From: JAHIGH01 sp964564035
GTDB taxonomy: Bacteria > Patescibacteriota > Microgenomatia > Levybacterales > UBA12049
Length of the DNA stretch: 53,331 nucleotides
Direction of reading: 5' to 3'
Assembly: GCA_964564035.1 (NCBI GenBank)
Contig: CAZLZN010000008.1
Coordinates: forward strand, 1-53,331
Of the stretch, positions 25,359 to 33,497 are shown piece after piece. Position 1 is the first letter of the stretch. Each line of letters begins with the position of its first letter. Position numbers and translations under genes: made by a program. Under the pieces are notes generated by a model, which searched no databases, was not told where the DNA came from, and worked only from the letters and a program-made list of their open reading frames with translations.

Positions 25359-26612
25359 ATGCTTGATATAAAATTTATCCGGGAGAATCCGGAACTTATA
25401 AAAAAAGCCGCAAAAGATAAAAAAGTCGATGTGGATATAGATCGCGTTATTGAGTTGGATCAGAAAAAGAGAGAGCTTCAGACGAGTCTTCAAAATCTTC
25501 AGCAGGAGAGGAATGTACACGCTAAAAGCATCACGGGTAAACCGACGGATGAACAGATCGCTGCAGGAAAAAAGATCAAAGAGGAGATGGAGAATGTAGA
25601 AAAGGATTTTAAGACAGCGGAGTCGGATCTGAGTGATTTGCTTCTCCAAATTCCGAATCCCGCAAAGCCCGATGTAAAAGTCGGCAAAGATGATACGGAA
25701 AATGAAATAATCCGCACATGGAAGGAGCCGACGAAGTTTACATTTACACCGAAAGATCATCTGGATTTGGGGGAGGCGCTAGGCATTCTGGATGTAAAAA
25801 ACGCGTCAGTTGTCGCGGGTACGCGCTTTGGATATCTGAAAAGTGATGGCGTGCTTTTAGAGTTTGCCCTAAAACAATTGGCATTTGAGACGTTGATAAA
25901 AGAAGGTTTTATTCCTGTTATTCCGCCAGTTCTCATAAAGAAAGAAATCATGGAAGGATTGGGATATACGGCAATGGGTGAAGCTGAGAACATTTACTCA
26001 ATTGCTCAAGATGATTTGTATTTGGTCGGCACATCTGAGCAGTCGATAGTGCCATTGCATATGAACGATACTTTGAAGGCCAGTGATTTGCCCCTGCGTT
26101 ATGTGGGGTTCTCGACATGTTTTCGCAGGGAGTCGGGATCGTATGGAAAAGATACCAAGGGGATTTTTCGAGTACATCAATTCGACAAGGTTGAGATGGT
26201 TTCATTTGTAGCAGAGGGCGAGGATGATAAAGAGCATGAATACCTGCTTTCTCTTGAAGAAAAGTTTTTCCAAATGCTTGAAATTCCTTATCAGGTAGTA
26301 CGGATCTGCACGGGAGATTTGGGTTTCAATGCGGCTCGAAAATATGATATAGAGGCATGGATGCCGTCGCAGAATAGATATCGGGAGGTTACAAGTACGT
26401 CTACTGTCACAGATTTTCAATCGAGACGTCTGAATATGAAGTATCAGGACGGTAATGAAAAAAAATATCTGAATGTACTTAACGGGACTGCTTTTTCGAT
26501 GAACAGACCGATTATCGCGATTCTTGAGAATTATCAGCAGGAGGATGGGAGCGTAAAAGTTCCTGAAGTGCTTCAGAAATATATAGGGAAGGAAATTATT
26601 AAGCCACGATAA
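25359..26612 (+). CDS. serS: Seryl-tRNA synthetase
   Basis: The 417-residue class II synthetase that charges tRNA-Ser. The N-terminal long coiled-coil arm spans about residues 25-100 and binds the tRNA variable arm. The catalytic core has VGTSEQ, the motif 2 region FRRESGSYGKDTKGIFRVHQ and the motif 3 region SMNRPIIAILENYQ with its arginine. The arm is complete and the length is normal. Its promoter and Shine-Dalgarno site are both strong. Confidence 0.97.
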   Translation: MLDIKFIRENPELIKKAAKDKKVDVDIDRVIELDQKKRELQTSLQNLQQERNVHAKSITGKPTDEQIAAGKKIKEEMENVEKDFKTAESDLSDLLLQIPNPAKPDVKVGKDDTENEIIRTWKEPTKFTFTPKDHLDLGEALGILDVKNASVVAGTRFGYLKSDGVLLEFALKQLAFETLIKEGFIPVIPPVLIKKEIMEGLGYTAMGEAENIYSIAQDDLYLVGTSEQSIVPLHMNDTLKASDLPLRYVGFSTCFRRESGSYGKDTKGIFRVHQFDKVEMVSFVAEGEDDKEHEYLLSLEEKFFQMLEIPYQVVRICTGDLGFNAARKYDIEAWMPSQNRYREVTSTSTVTDFQSRRLNMKYQDGNEKKYLNVLNGTAFSMNRPIIAILENYQQEDGSVKVPEVLQKYIGKEIIKPR

Positions 26613-26627
26613 GTTTTGTATGCGAAG

Positions 26628-26745
26628 TAATTTTTAATTTAAAATTTTCAATTTTTAATGAATTTTAAATGTTTGAAAATTAAAAATTTCTTTATTTAGA
26701 TTTAAATTCAAATTTCAAATTGAAAATTAAAAATTTTAGTCATAA
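26628..26745. repeat. Inverted heptad arrays after serS
   Basis: The left part uses TAATTTT, TAATTTA, AAATTTT, CAATTTT in 7-bp register; the right part uses A-rich complements (TTGAAAATTAAAAATT-type). The arms can pair into AT-rich hairpins. The region from 26613 to about 26840 contains no gene. Confidence 0.65.
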
Positions 26746-26843
26746 AAACTTAGCCTCGATTTTTTTAAAAATTCGTAATTTTTGCCATGTGATTTTAATT
26801 GTTTTATCAATCTAAATCTTCATTATTGAGGCACGGTTTTTTC

Positions 26844-26904
26844 TTGACATTTTTTTAGCTTCAATTCACTATATATATAATTACATTAAACTAATGTAAT
26901 TATA
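26844..26904 (+). promoter_or_regulatory. Promoter with a 29-bp perfect operator-like palindrome
   Basis: TTGACA at 26844-26849 is followed by alternating TA sequence with TATATA at 20 bp spacing. TAATTACATTA, AAC, TAATGTAATTA (26878-26902), extended to 13-bp arms at 26876-26904, forms a perfect palindrome that overlaps the -10/start region. A repressor site is the simplest reading, but an RNA hairpin in the leader is also possible. Confidence 0.65.
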
Positions 26905-26916
26905 GTTAATAAGTTT

Positions 26917-26937
26917 CCTCAGTTATTGCAATTGAGG
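26917..26937 (+). promoter_or_regulatory. Leader hairpin before the mini-ORF ribosome site
   Basis: CCTCAGTT, ATTGC and AATTGAGG form an 8-bp stem, with one G-T pair, just upstream of a purine-rich ribosome-binding stretch. Confidence 0.45.
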
Positions 26938-26943
26938 AGGGAG

Positions 26944-26953
26944 GGAGGTGATC
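26944..26953 (+). promoter_or_regulatory. Exceptionally strong Shine-Dalgarno (GGAGGTGATC)
   Basis: GGAGGTGATC is complementary over ten bases to the conserved 16S rRNA 3' end, in a window where many genes lack any such site. GGAGG ends nine bases before the ATG of the mini-ORF, which supports real translation of that 13-codon frame. Confidence 0.75.
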
Positions 26954-26957
26954 TTAC

Positions 26958-26999
26958 ATGGCAGCCAAGAAAAAGGCAAAAGCAAAGAAAAAGAAATAG
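26958..26999 (+). CDS. 13-aa lysine-rich mini-ORF upstream of secA
   Basis: It encodes MAAKKKAKAKKKK, with nine Lys of 13 residues, and ends at TAG. The strong promoter region, palindrome, perfect anti-16S ribosome site and following terminator show that something here is highly expressed. It could be a tiny basic RNA- or DNA-binding peptide. It could also be a leader peptide whose translation controls the hairpins that follow and hence secA, which starts 125 bp downstream. No family was recognised. Confidence 0.65.
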   Translation: MAAKKKAKAKKKK

Positions 27000-27046
27000 T
27001 TGGTAACCGCTTGTAAGCGGTATTTACCAACTGATCATTTGGTAAA
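27000..27046 (+). promoter_or_regulatory. Alternative hairpins between the mini-ORF and the terminator
   Basis: TTGGTAACCGC (from 27000) pairs with GCGGTATTTACCAA (to 27030). The same TTTACCAA (27023-27030) can instead pair perfectly with TTGGTAAA (27039-27046), which runs into the left arm of the terminator. Two competing pairings of one strand is the layout of an attenuator. The overlap with the terminator arm is only three bases, so exclusivity is uncertain. Confidence 0.5.
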
Positions 27047-27079
27047 ATCCCCTGCCCGAGAGGAAAGGGGATTTTTTTT
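27044..27079 (+). terminator. Intrinsic terminator upstream of secA
   Basis: AAAATCCCC pairs with GGGGATTTT across a 14-nt loop and is followed directly by further T residues. This is a clear Rho-independent terminator for the mini-ORF transcript, 45 bp before the secA ATG. Confidence 0.85.
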
Positions 27080-27123
27080 GGGTTCGGGATATGTTAATAT
27101 AGCTTTGGGAATAGTATTGATTT

Positions 27124-29832
27124 ATGCTTGGATTTTTATCAAAATTTTTAGACTCCAATTCGAGAGAGATTAATAGTTTCAAACCGATCGTTGAGAAAAT
27201 AAATTCTTTGGAAGAAAATTTCAAGAAATTGAAAGATAAGGCTATTGCCGAGAAAACGCTGGAATTTCGGAAAAGAGTAAAAGACGGTGAAGCGCTCGAT
27301 TCTATAATGCCTGAGGCATTCGCGCTGGTCAGGGAAGCTGCTAGGCGGACGTCCGGGATGAGGCATTATGATGTGCAGTTGATGGCAGCGATAGCTCTTG
27401 CGCAAGGCAAAATTGCCGAGCAGAAAACAGGAGAGGGGAAGACATTGTCGGCGGTTCCAGCGTTGTACCTCCATAGTCTTACCGGAAAAGGTGTACATTT
27501 GGTTACTGTAAATGATTATCTGGCGCGGCGTGATTGCGGCTGGATGGGTCCGATATTTCAACTCCTAGGCGCATCTGTTTCTTCTATTATAAATGAGCAG
27601 TCATTTTTGTTTGATGCATCATATAACGATGAGAATACGTTTGATTTCAGGCTTGCGCATCTAAGACCGATAAGCAGAAAAGAGGCTTATCAGGCAGATA
27701 TAACTTACGGCATAAATTCGGAATTCGGGTTTGATTATTTACGTGATAATATGGCGCAGGATGTAAATAATGTTGTTCAGCGCGGGTATTATTTCGCGAT
27801 TGTTGATGAAGTTGATTCGGTACTTATCGATGAGGCTCGAACACCGCATATTATTTCGGCTCCGGATGAAGCGCCTTCACAAAGATACTATGAATATGCC
27901 AAGGTGGTTGATAAATTGACGCAGGAGCTTGATTTCAAAATTGATGAAAAATTCCGAACCGCGCATTTAACGGATCACGGCATCTCTAAAATTGAGAAAC
28001 TATACGGGATCGCCGATATTTATGAAAAAGATTTCGATACTGTATATCATCTGGAAGCCGCGCTGAAGGCAAGGGCACTGTTTCGCAAGGAAAAAGATTA
28101 TATCGTCAAAGACGGGCAAGTGATACTCGTTGATGAGTTTACAGGCCGGCTTATGCACGGCAGGAGATTGTCGGAGGGAATTCATCAGGCGATCGAGGCA
28201 AAGGAAAATGTAGCTATACAAAGAGAATCAAGAACTCTCGCGACAGTATCTCTTCAGAATTATTTCAGGATGTATGAGAGGCTTGCGGGTATGACAGGCA
28301 CGGCGCTTACCGAGGCTGAGGAGTTCAGGAAAATTTATAAACTGGATGTAATCGTAATACCGACAAATATACCGGTTACCCGTATCGACAGGTCCGACGC
28401 AGTTTATAAATCCGGCAGGGCGAAATTCAGTGCTGTAGTCAGCGAAATTGAGCTAGCGCATAAAAAAGGACAGCCAATTTTGGTCGGTACTACTTCCATC
28501 GAAAAGAATGAGATTATTTCCCAAATGCTGAGGAGAAAAGGAATCAAACATGAGCTTCTGAATGCGAAGAATCATCAGAAGGAAGCGCAAATTATTTCAC
28601 AAGCCGGGAAGAAAAACGCGGTTACAATTGCTACCAATATGGCGGGGCGCGGAGTTGATATCATACTTGGCGGAGAGACTCCTAAATTTGAAGATGGCAG
28701 GCCAATGGTTGGCAGTCCTGAGTACAAAGCTTGGCAAAAAGAGCATGATGAGGTGCTGAGAGTCGGAGGTTTATATGTAATCGGTACCGAAAGACACGAG
28801 TCGAGGAGGATTGATAATCAGTTAAGAGGACGAGCGGGAAGACAGGGAGATCCGGGTACTTCGAGATTTTTCGTCGCGCTTGATGACGATATAATGAGGC
28901 TTTTCGGTGGCGATAGGATTGCCGGTATAATGACACGTTTCAATATGCCTGAGGATGTGCCGCTTGAGCATCCGCTTGTCACAAAATCGATTGAAAATGC
29001 GCAGGTGAAAGTAGAAGGGTTCAATTTTGACAGTAGAAAACATCTGGTTCAATACGACGATGTGCTGAATAAGCAAAGGGAAATAATTTACCGGATGAGG
29101 AATGAAGTTCTGTCCAAGTCCTCCGGCGAAGAGGGACTGCTGAGAGATGAGATCCAGTCGCGGGTGGAGAGCGCTATTCGTACCATGGTCACTGTGGTTG
29201 TGAATCAGCCAAATATTGACCCGACTGATATAAATGACAAAATTATTACAGATTTTTCGACAATTATTCCATTTGATGAAGCATCAAAGAAGCAGCTGGC
29301 AACGCAGATCTCGCAACTTCATTCGGTAGAGGAAAAAAGTGAATTTCTCGTAAACATAGCTCGTGATATTTACGAAAAACGGGAAAAAGATTTGGGAAGC
29401 AGATTAATGCGCCAAATTGAAAAAATGGTGATGCTGTCGGTTATTGATAATCTATGGATGAATCATCTGGACGCGATCGATAATTTGAGACAAGGAATAG
29501 GGCTTCGCGGGTACGCGCAGAAGGATCCGCTTGTTGAGTATAAGAATGAGGGTTTCAGGATGTTTGAGCAGTTGATGTGGGGAATTGATGATGAGATTGT
29601 TCACAGGATTTATAAAATCCAAGTCCAGCCGCAGAATCAAGTTCCGCATCAACACGCACATGCAGTCACAAATACGCCTGCCAGTGAGGTGAGTCAAGAA
29701 GGAAAGTTAAATAGAAATAGCCGCCCCGCTGAGCGCGGCAATGCCCAAGCTAAGCTTGGACGAAATGATCCGTGTTGGTGCGGCAGCGGGAAAAAGTGGA
29801 AAAAGTGCCACTATCCTCAGGTGCAGGGTTGA
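27124..29832 (+). CDS. secA: Protein translocase ATPase SecA
   Basis: A 902-residue motor that drives proteins through SecYEG. The Walker A KTGEGKT is at 101-107, followed by TYGINSEFGFDYLRDNM, the DEVDSVLIDEARTP box (about 220), GRLMHGRRLSEGIHQAIEAK, TIATNMAGRGVDI, and GTERHESRRIDNQLRGRAGRQGD, written here in parts as motif positions. The C-terminus has the SEC-C zinc motif CWCGSGKKWKKCH, which binds SecB or ribosomes in other bacteria. All ATPase, preprotein-crosslinking and helical-scaffold parts are present. No clear Shine-Dalgarno site is seen. Expression may depend on read-through of the upstream terminator or on a weak local promoter. Confidence 0.98.
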   Translation: MLGFLSKFLDSNSREINSFKPIVEKINSLEENFKKLKDKAIAEKTLEFRKRVKDGEALDSIMPEAFALVREAARRTSGMRHYDVQLMAAIALAQGKIAEQKTGEGKTLSAVPALYLHSLTGKGVHLVTVNDYLARRDCGWMGPIFQLLGASVSSIINEQSFLFDASYNDENTFDFRLAHLRPISRKEAYQADITYGINSEFGFDYLRDNMAQDVNNVVQRGYYFAIVDEVDSVLIDEARTPHIISAPDEAPSQRYYEYAKVVDKLTQELDFKIDEKFRTAHLTDHGISKIEKLYGIADIYEKDFDTVYHLEAALKARALFRKEKDYIVKDGQVILVDEFTGRLMHGRRLSEGIHQAIEAKENVAIQRESRTLATVSLQNYFRMYERLAGMTGTALTEAEEFRKIYKLDVIVIPTNIPVTRIDRSDAVYKSGRAKFSAVVSEIELAHKKGQPILVGTTSIEKNEIISQMLRRKGIKHELLNAKNHQKEAQIISQAGKKNAVTIATNMAGRGVDIILGGETPKFEDGRPMVGSPEYKAWQKEHDEVLRVGGLYVIGTERHESRRIDNQLRGRAGRQGDPGTSRFFVALDDDIMRLFGGDRIAGIMTRFNMPEDVPLEHPLVTKSIENAQVKVEGFNFDSRKHLVQYDDVLNKQREIIYRMRNEVLSKSSGEEGLLRDEIQSRVESAIRTMVTVVVNQPNIDPTDINDKIITDFSTIIPFDEASKKQLATQISQLHSVEEKSEFLVNIARDIYEKREKDLGSRLMRQIEKMVMLSVIDNLWMNHLDAIDNLRQGIGLRGYAQKDPLVEYKNEGFRMFEQLMWGIDDEIVHRIYKIQVQPQNQVPHQHAHAVTNTPASEVSQEGKLNRNSRPAERGNAQAKLGRNDPCWCGSGKKWKKCHYPQVQG

Positions 29833-29885
29833 TAATGCTATAAGGCTTCATGAATAAACATGTATTTATTTAAGTTGTTTTGATC

Positions 29886-29891
29886 TATAAT
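29886..29891 (+). promoter_or_regulatory. TATAAT box 9 nt before the glycosyltransferase start
   Basis: A perfect TATAAT lies just upstream of the ATG at 29901, predicting a leader of three nucleotides or less. No good -35 is visible. Confidence 0.4.
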
Positions 29892-29900
29892 CATTTTAGA

Positions 29901-31475
29901 ATGAATTTTTTGATAACTAAAAAGAAGACACTTATATTTTTGTTAATAGTTGTAATTTTGACAATAACAGCTTTTCTTTTGCGAGCAAGAATTTTTTTAG
30001 AGGGTGATTTTTATTTTTTACCTGATCAAGCTCGTGATTTAATGCTGACTAAGGAGATGCTTGAGACGCAAAAGCTGACAATGATAGGCGCCAGAGCGAT
30101 GTCGGGTGGGTACATATTTCATGGCCCTATGTGGATTTGGATGCTTAGTATCCCAATGATTTTATTTAGCGGTAACCCGTTTTATATTGCCTTTACAACT
30201 TATTTCTTTATTGGATTAGGCATCGTTTTGTTAGGAATCTTTGTTGCTTATAAACTGTACGGGAGGCTTGCAGCAGTTTTCGCCGGAATATTTTTATCAA
30301 TATCATCAATGCTTGTTGCAAATATTTCAAGTACTACTAACGCGCATTTATTGCCGCTTGTTTTCATACCTTTTATTTATTTCCTTATTAGTTATATAAG
30401 GGGAAATAAGCGCTCTATATATTTTGCCTCTTTTTTCGCCGGGCTTGGAGTACAATTTGAAGGAGTATTTGCAGTTCCATTATTTGTATTCTTGCTAATA
30501 ACTTCTATAGTAACAGATAGGTATGTGCTGAAAATAAAAAATATATTTATAACATTATTTACTTTCAGTCTTCCTTTGATGACTTTTATTATTTTTGATT
30601 TACGTCATGATTTTCTTATGAGTACTGGTCTATTCAGGTTACTGACGGATGGCAAGGGGTTGGGGTCATTGCCGGGTTATGAGCAGTATGGAGATCTGGG
30701 ATTTCGAATTAGTGACAGATTAAACGGATTGTATATGATCCCATCTTATTTAATGTATTCTTACGATTTCATTGTCCATTTACTTCTTATTGCCATGCTG
30801 ATTGGCGGTGTTTTAATGATCTTTAAGAGCAAAAATAAGCAACTGCAAAAAGAAATTATTGTCTTGTTGTCCTTGCCGTTTTTTATGTATATAGTCTTTT
30901 TATATTTCCAATATCCTATTTGGCCTCATTATATTTTTGGTATTCCTGTAATAGCCGCGTTTATTTTTGCAGTAGCTGCCAGAAGTTTATGGAATATACA
31001 GATTGGAAAAGTATTTGTAGCAGTAACTCTTGTTCTGTTGGTTATTCCGGTTGGGAGGACATTGTTAAATTATTTACCTTTAGAGAACTCTAATTTGAAC
31101 AGTGACGGTTCATATAAAAATCAATTAGCTGTCGCGGATTTTATTTTTAATGATGCTAAGTCCCAAAAGTTTGGTTATTTTGTATATTCACCTCAAGTGT
31201 TTACTTACGGTATGGACTATTTATTATGGTGGAGAGGAAAGGAAAAATACGGATATATTCCTGATAGTAATAAAAATAAGATATTTTATTTAATTATGTA
31301 TCCTCCTTTGGAAAACGATAAAAACGCGCATAATTACTGGATAAAAAATGTTATTAGAACAAAGTCAAAAATAGTTGATAGACAAATTTTTTCAGGCGGA
31401 ATAGTCGTAGAAAAAAGAATGCTTGAGAACGAAGAGGATCCGGTTGATCCGAATTACTATCTAAATGTGAGATAG
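29901..31475 (+). CDS. GT-C type membrane glycosyltransferase-like protein
   Basis: A 524-residue polytopic membrane protein resembling the ArnT/PMT (GT39, GT83) superfamily, which transfers sugars from polyprenyl-phosphate donors to extracellular acceptors. The first extracytoplasmic loop has the acidic motif region EGDFYFLPDQARDLMLTKEM, typical of the catalytic Asp/Glu site. About 10-12 hydrophobic helices follow, and a soluble C-terminal domain begins near residue 405. The ATG at 29901 is preferred to the upstream TTG at 29880, because a TATAAT box lies between them. The acceptor is unknown; surface proteins in this window are plausible. Confidence 0.82.
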   Translation: MNFLITKKKTLIFLLIVVILTITAFLLRARIFLEGDFYFLPDQARDLMLTKEMLETQKLTMIGARAMSGGYIFHGPMWIWMLSIPMILFSGNPFYIAFTTYFFIGLGIVLLGIFVAYKLYGRLAAVFAGIFLSISSMLVANISSTTNAHLLPLVFIPFIYFLISYIRGNKRSIYFASFFAGLGVQFEGVFAVPLFVFLLITSIVTDRYVLKIKNIFITLFTFSLPLMTFIIFDLRHDFLMSTGLFRLLTDGKGLGSLPGYEQYGDLGFRISDRLNGLYMIPSYLMYSYDFIVHLLLIAMLIGGVLMIFKSKNKQLQKEIIVLLSLPFFMYIVFLYFQYPIWPHYIFGIPVIAAFIFAVAARSLWNIQIGKVFVAVTLVLLVIPVGRTLLNYLPLENSNLNSDGSYKNQLAVADFIFNDAKSQKFGYFVYSPQVFTYGMDYLLWWRGKEKYGYIPDSNKNKIFYLIMYPPLENDKNAHNYWIKNVIRTKSKIVDRQIFSGGIVVEKRMLENEEDPVDPNYYLNVR

Positions 31476-31500
31476 CCGGGATGCTACTTTTGCACATTCT

Positions 31501-31523
31501 TATTAATAAATATAGTTGTGTCA
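31501..31523. repeat. 23-bp motif shared with the surface-protein promoter region
   Basis: TATTAATAAATATAGTTGTG plus TCA matches 16054-16076 with one mismatch. At 16 kb it forms part of a minus-strand promoter; here it would point towards the end of the glycosyltransferase gene. The rest of 31476-31620 shows only an imperfect ACTTCAT/ATGAAGT inverted repeat. Confidence 0.45.
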
Positions 31524-31620
31524 TTATCCTCAAATTCAAGGTTAGTACTTCATTTTTTTAATACAGATTAATTTTTTTCTGCATGAAGTTAAATATTTTT
31601 AGTTAGTATAGACCTATAGT

Positions 31621-31649
31621 TTGATTTTAAACAAACTATTTTATATAAT
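31621..31649 (+). promoter_or_regulatory. Leaderless-type promoter of the 226-aa gene
   Basis: TTGATT, a 17-bp spacer and a perfect TATAAT, then seven bases to the ATG at 31657. The predicted transcript start coincides with the start codon. Confidence 0.6.
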
Positions 31650-31656
31650 ATGAGTT

Positions 31657-32337
31657 ATGGAAGCAGGTTCGCGGTTATATCACAAATTTTCTGAAGTTCG
31701 TCAAGAAAATAAGCAGGTCATTAATATTATAAGAAAAGAAAGTGAGTGGAGATTATATGAGTCAAGTATCAGCGATTATGAGTTGTCTTTCAGATCGCTC
31801 GGCTACAGGGTGGTTAGAAATTATCTCCGTGATCGGCGCCGTGGAAACCAAAAGCTTTATGCTATTGATATTGCATCAGGAGGCAGGGCGATCCACGAAT
31901 TGATGCTGGGAGGTTTCATCGACGGTGGTTTGAGTGTGGGTTTATTGGATCAAAGATGGGATGATACCGTGATTAGGGATAACATGATGAATGCCCATGT
32001 ATTGGAAGGAGACTTATTCAGCGGCAACACATGGAGAAGAATTTCGGTAAGCTTGGGAGTAATAGCGTGGAAAGAGGGTGCTAAAGCAGATGTTGTAGTA
32101 TGCCGTCCGGGCAGTGGTTTTGAGAGGATGCCTTCAGGTATAAAAAGTTTATTAATACAAAACGAAATAAGGTTATTAAATGACCATGGCAGGCTTGTAA
32201 CAAAAGTCGATTATGACCAGTCTGAAAAGGAGATTATGGAAAATATTGAAAAAGGAATAAGCGGCAGAAATGTAAATCCTATTTTTGATTACAGGCGCCG
32301 GGAAGGTGTTTTGATGGTTGATTTAGTACCTAAATAG
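31657..32337 (+). CDS. Divergent methyltransferase-fold protein
   Basis: A 226-residue soluble protein with a Rossmann-like arrangement resembling class I SAM methyltransferases: YAIDIASGGRAIHELMLGG in place of motif I, LSVGLLDQRW at motif II, VLEGDLFSG at motif III, KADVVVCRPGSGF at motif IV, and LLNDHGRLVTKVDYD near the end. The glycine loop is atypical (IASGGRA), so SAM binding is not certain. It is the first gene of a three-gene plus-strand cassette. The start fits a leaderless promoter. Confidence 0.65.
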   Translation: MEAGSRLYHKFSEVRQENKQVINIIRKESEWRLYESSISDYELSFRSLGYRVVRNYLRDRRRGNQKLYAIDIASGGRAIHELMLGGFIDGGLSVGLLDQRWDDTVIRDNMMNAHVLEGDLFSGNTWRRISVSLGVIAWKEGAKADVVVCRPGSGFERMPSGIKSLLIQNEIRLLNDHGRLVTKVDYDQSEKEIMENIEKGISGRNVNPIFDYRRREGVLMVDLVPK

Positions 32338-32359
32338 AAGGAGAAATTAATATATTTTT

Positions 32360-32908
32360 ATGTCAGAAAAACAGCAATCAGGACTTAGGTCATTATTGTC
32401 GGATCGTGAAAGAGCCGGATATGAAAATATGGGCCTTAGTTATTATTTAACAGTTAATCCGGCATATAAAAGCGCGCATAAATTTTTTATGACTAACGCG
32501 CAGATTGTTTTTAATGATAAGAAAAAAACTGTATGGACGAGTGTAGGGTTTGGAAAGACCGGCAGCTGGTTTATGCCGGAGTGCTCAATCGAGAGGGTCG
32601 GATCACAAGGAATATTACATCAATCTATAAAGAGGGTTGCTTTTTTGAATGCATGGAACAGCACGTCTGCAAAACTAGGTGAAAGTAAATTTATTGAAAC
32701 ACCTTTGATCGTTGATTCTGAAAATTTGGAAATGCTTGATGAATATTCAACTAAAGTCGGCACAGATCCCGGTATTGATTTCGTACAGGGTGCAGTTAAG
32801 ATTTCTACTCACCTTTTAAAGTCACCCAGAGATATATTGGCGCCGGATAATGAGCCTGTATCATTTGAGGTTTTTTGTGTTGAGCGGAACAGAGATTTTG
32901 ATAAATAA
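32360..32908 (+). CDS. Unrecognised 182-aa protein of the 31.6-33.4 kb cassette
   Basis: A soluble protein with no signal peptide; no family was recognised. It contains VWTSVGFGKTGSWFMPE in the middle and, further on, FIETPLIVDSENLEMLDEYS followed by DPGIDFVQGAVKIST. The PLIVD block and the following IDF-G-hydrophobic pattern recur in the next gene, so the two may be distant paralogues. AGGAG at 32339-32343 lies 16 bases before the ATG, farther than usual. Confidence 0.65.
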   Translation: MSEKQQSGLRSLLSDRERAGYENMGLSYYLTVNPAYKSAHKFFMTNAQIVFNDKKKTVWTSVGFGKTGSWFMPECSIERVGSQGILHQSIKRVAFLNAWNSTSAKLGESKFIETPLIVDSENLEMLDEYSTKVGTDPGIDFVQGAVKISTHLLKSPRDILAPDNEPVSFEVFCVERNRDFDK

Positions 32909-32919
32909 TCGAAAACAAT

Positions 32920-33438
32920 ATGGAAAGAAAAGAAACTAATAGAATATTGGAAAATTCAACGAAATCGCTTTTTATAGAAGGTAGAAAATTATATCGCTTA
33001 ATTCATCGAACACCGCTGCAAGAAGCTGATTTTTTGTACAAAGATCCAACAGTTCAGGAAATGGTTTATTCAACAGCAAGAGTGGAGGGAGTAAGAGAAA
33101 AGACGCGAATAAGAGCATATATTCATGAGACTGGTAAAGATATATTGATGGATGAAGTTTTGAATATGCTTTATATTATAAACAGATCGAAGCAAACTGA
33201 AAGTCAGGATCAAGGATATGTTTTTAGTGACATACCTTTGATAGTAGACCAAGCGGGATTTAATTTGGTTGAGCCGTTAACGGTCGGGATTGGTAAGATA
33301 TTGGAAATTGATTACATGACCGGCCATATAACAAGCGGAACAAGAATGATTAAGTTTCAAGAATCGGAATATAATAAATATTTTCCGGTTAAAAATGCCG
33401 GTTTTGAGATCATAAAAGTTGCCGGCAAATCGAAGTGA
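32920..33438 (+). CDS. Unrecognised 172-aa protein, possible paralogue of its upstream neighbour
   Basis: A soluble protein; no family was recognised. The segment FSDIPLIVDQAGFNLVEPLT and then LEIDYMTGHITSGTRMI aligns by eye with the PLIVD region of the preceding protein. The first half is helical and charged. It starts 11 bp after the preceding stop and is surely co-transcribed with it. With the methyltransferase-fold gene it makes a compact cassette of unknown role. Confidence 0.65.
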   Translation: MERKETNRILENSTKSLFIEGRKLYRLIHRTPLQEADFLYKDPTVQEMVYSTARVEGVREKTRIRAYIHETGKDILMDEVLNMLYIINRSKQTESQDQGYVFSDIPLIVDQAGFNLVEPLTVGIGKILEIDYMTGHITSGTRMIKFQESEYNKYFPVKNAGFEIIKVAGKSK

Positions 33439-33497
33439 TAAAAATGCTAGTATTGTTTAAAATTGAAACGAGCGCCGCAGGTTTTTTAGATTAATTA

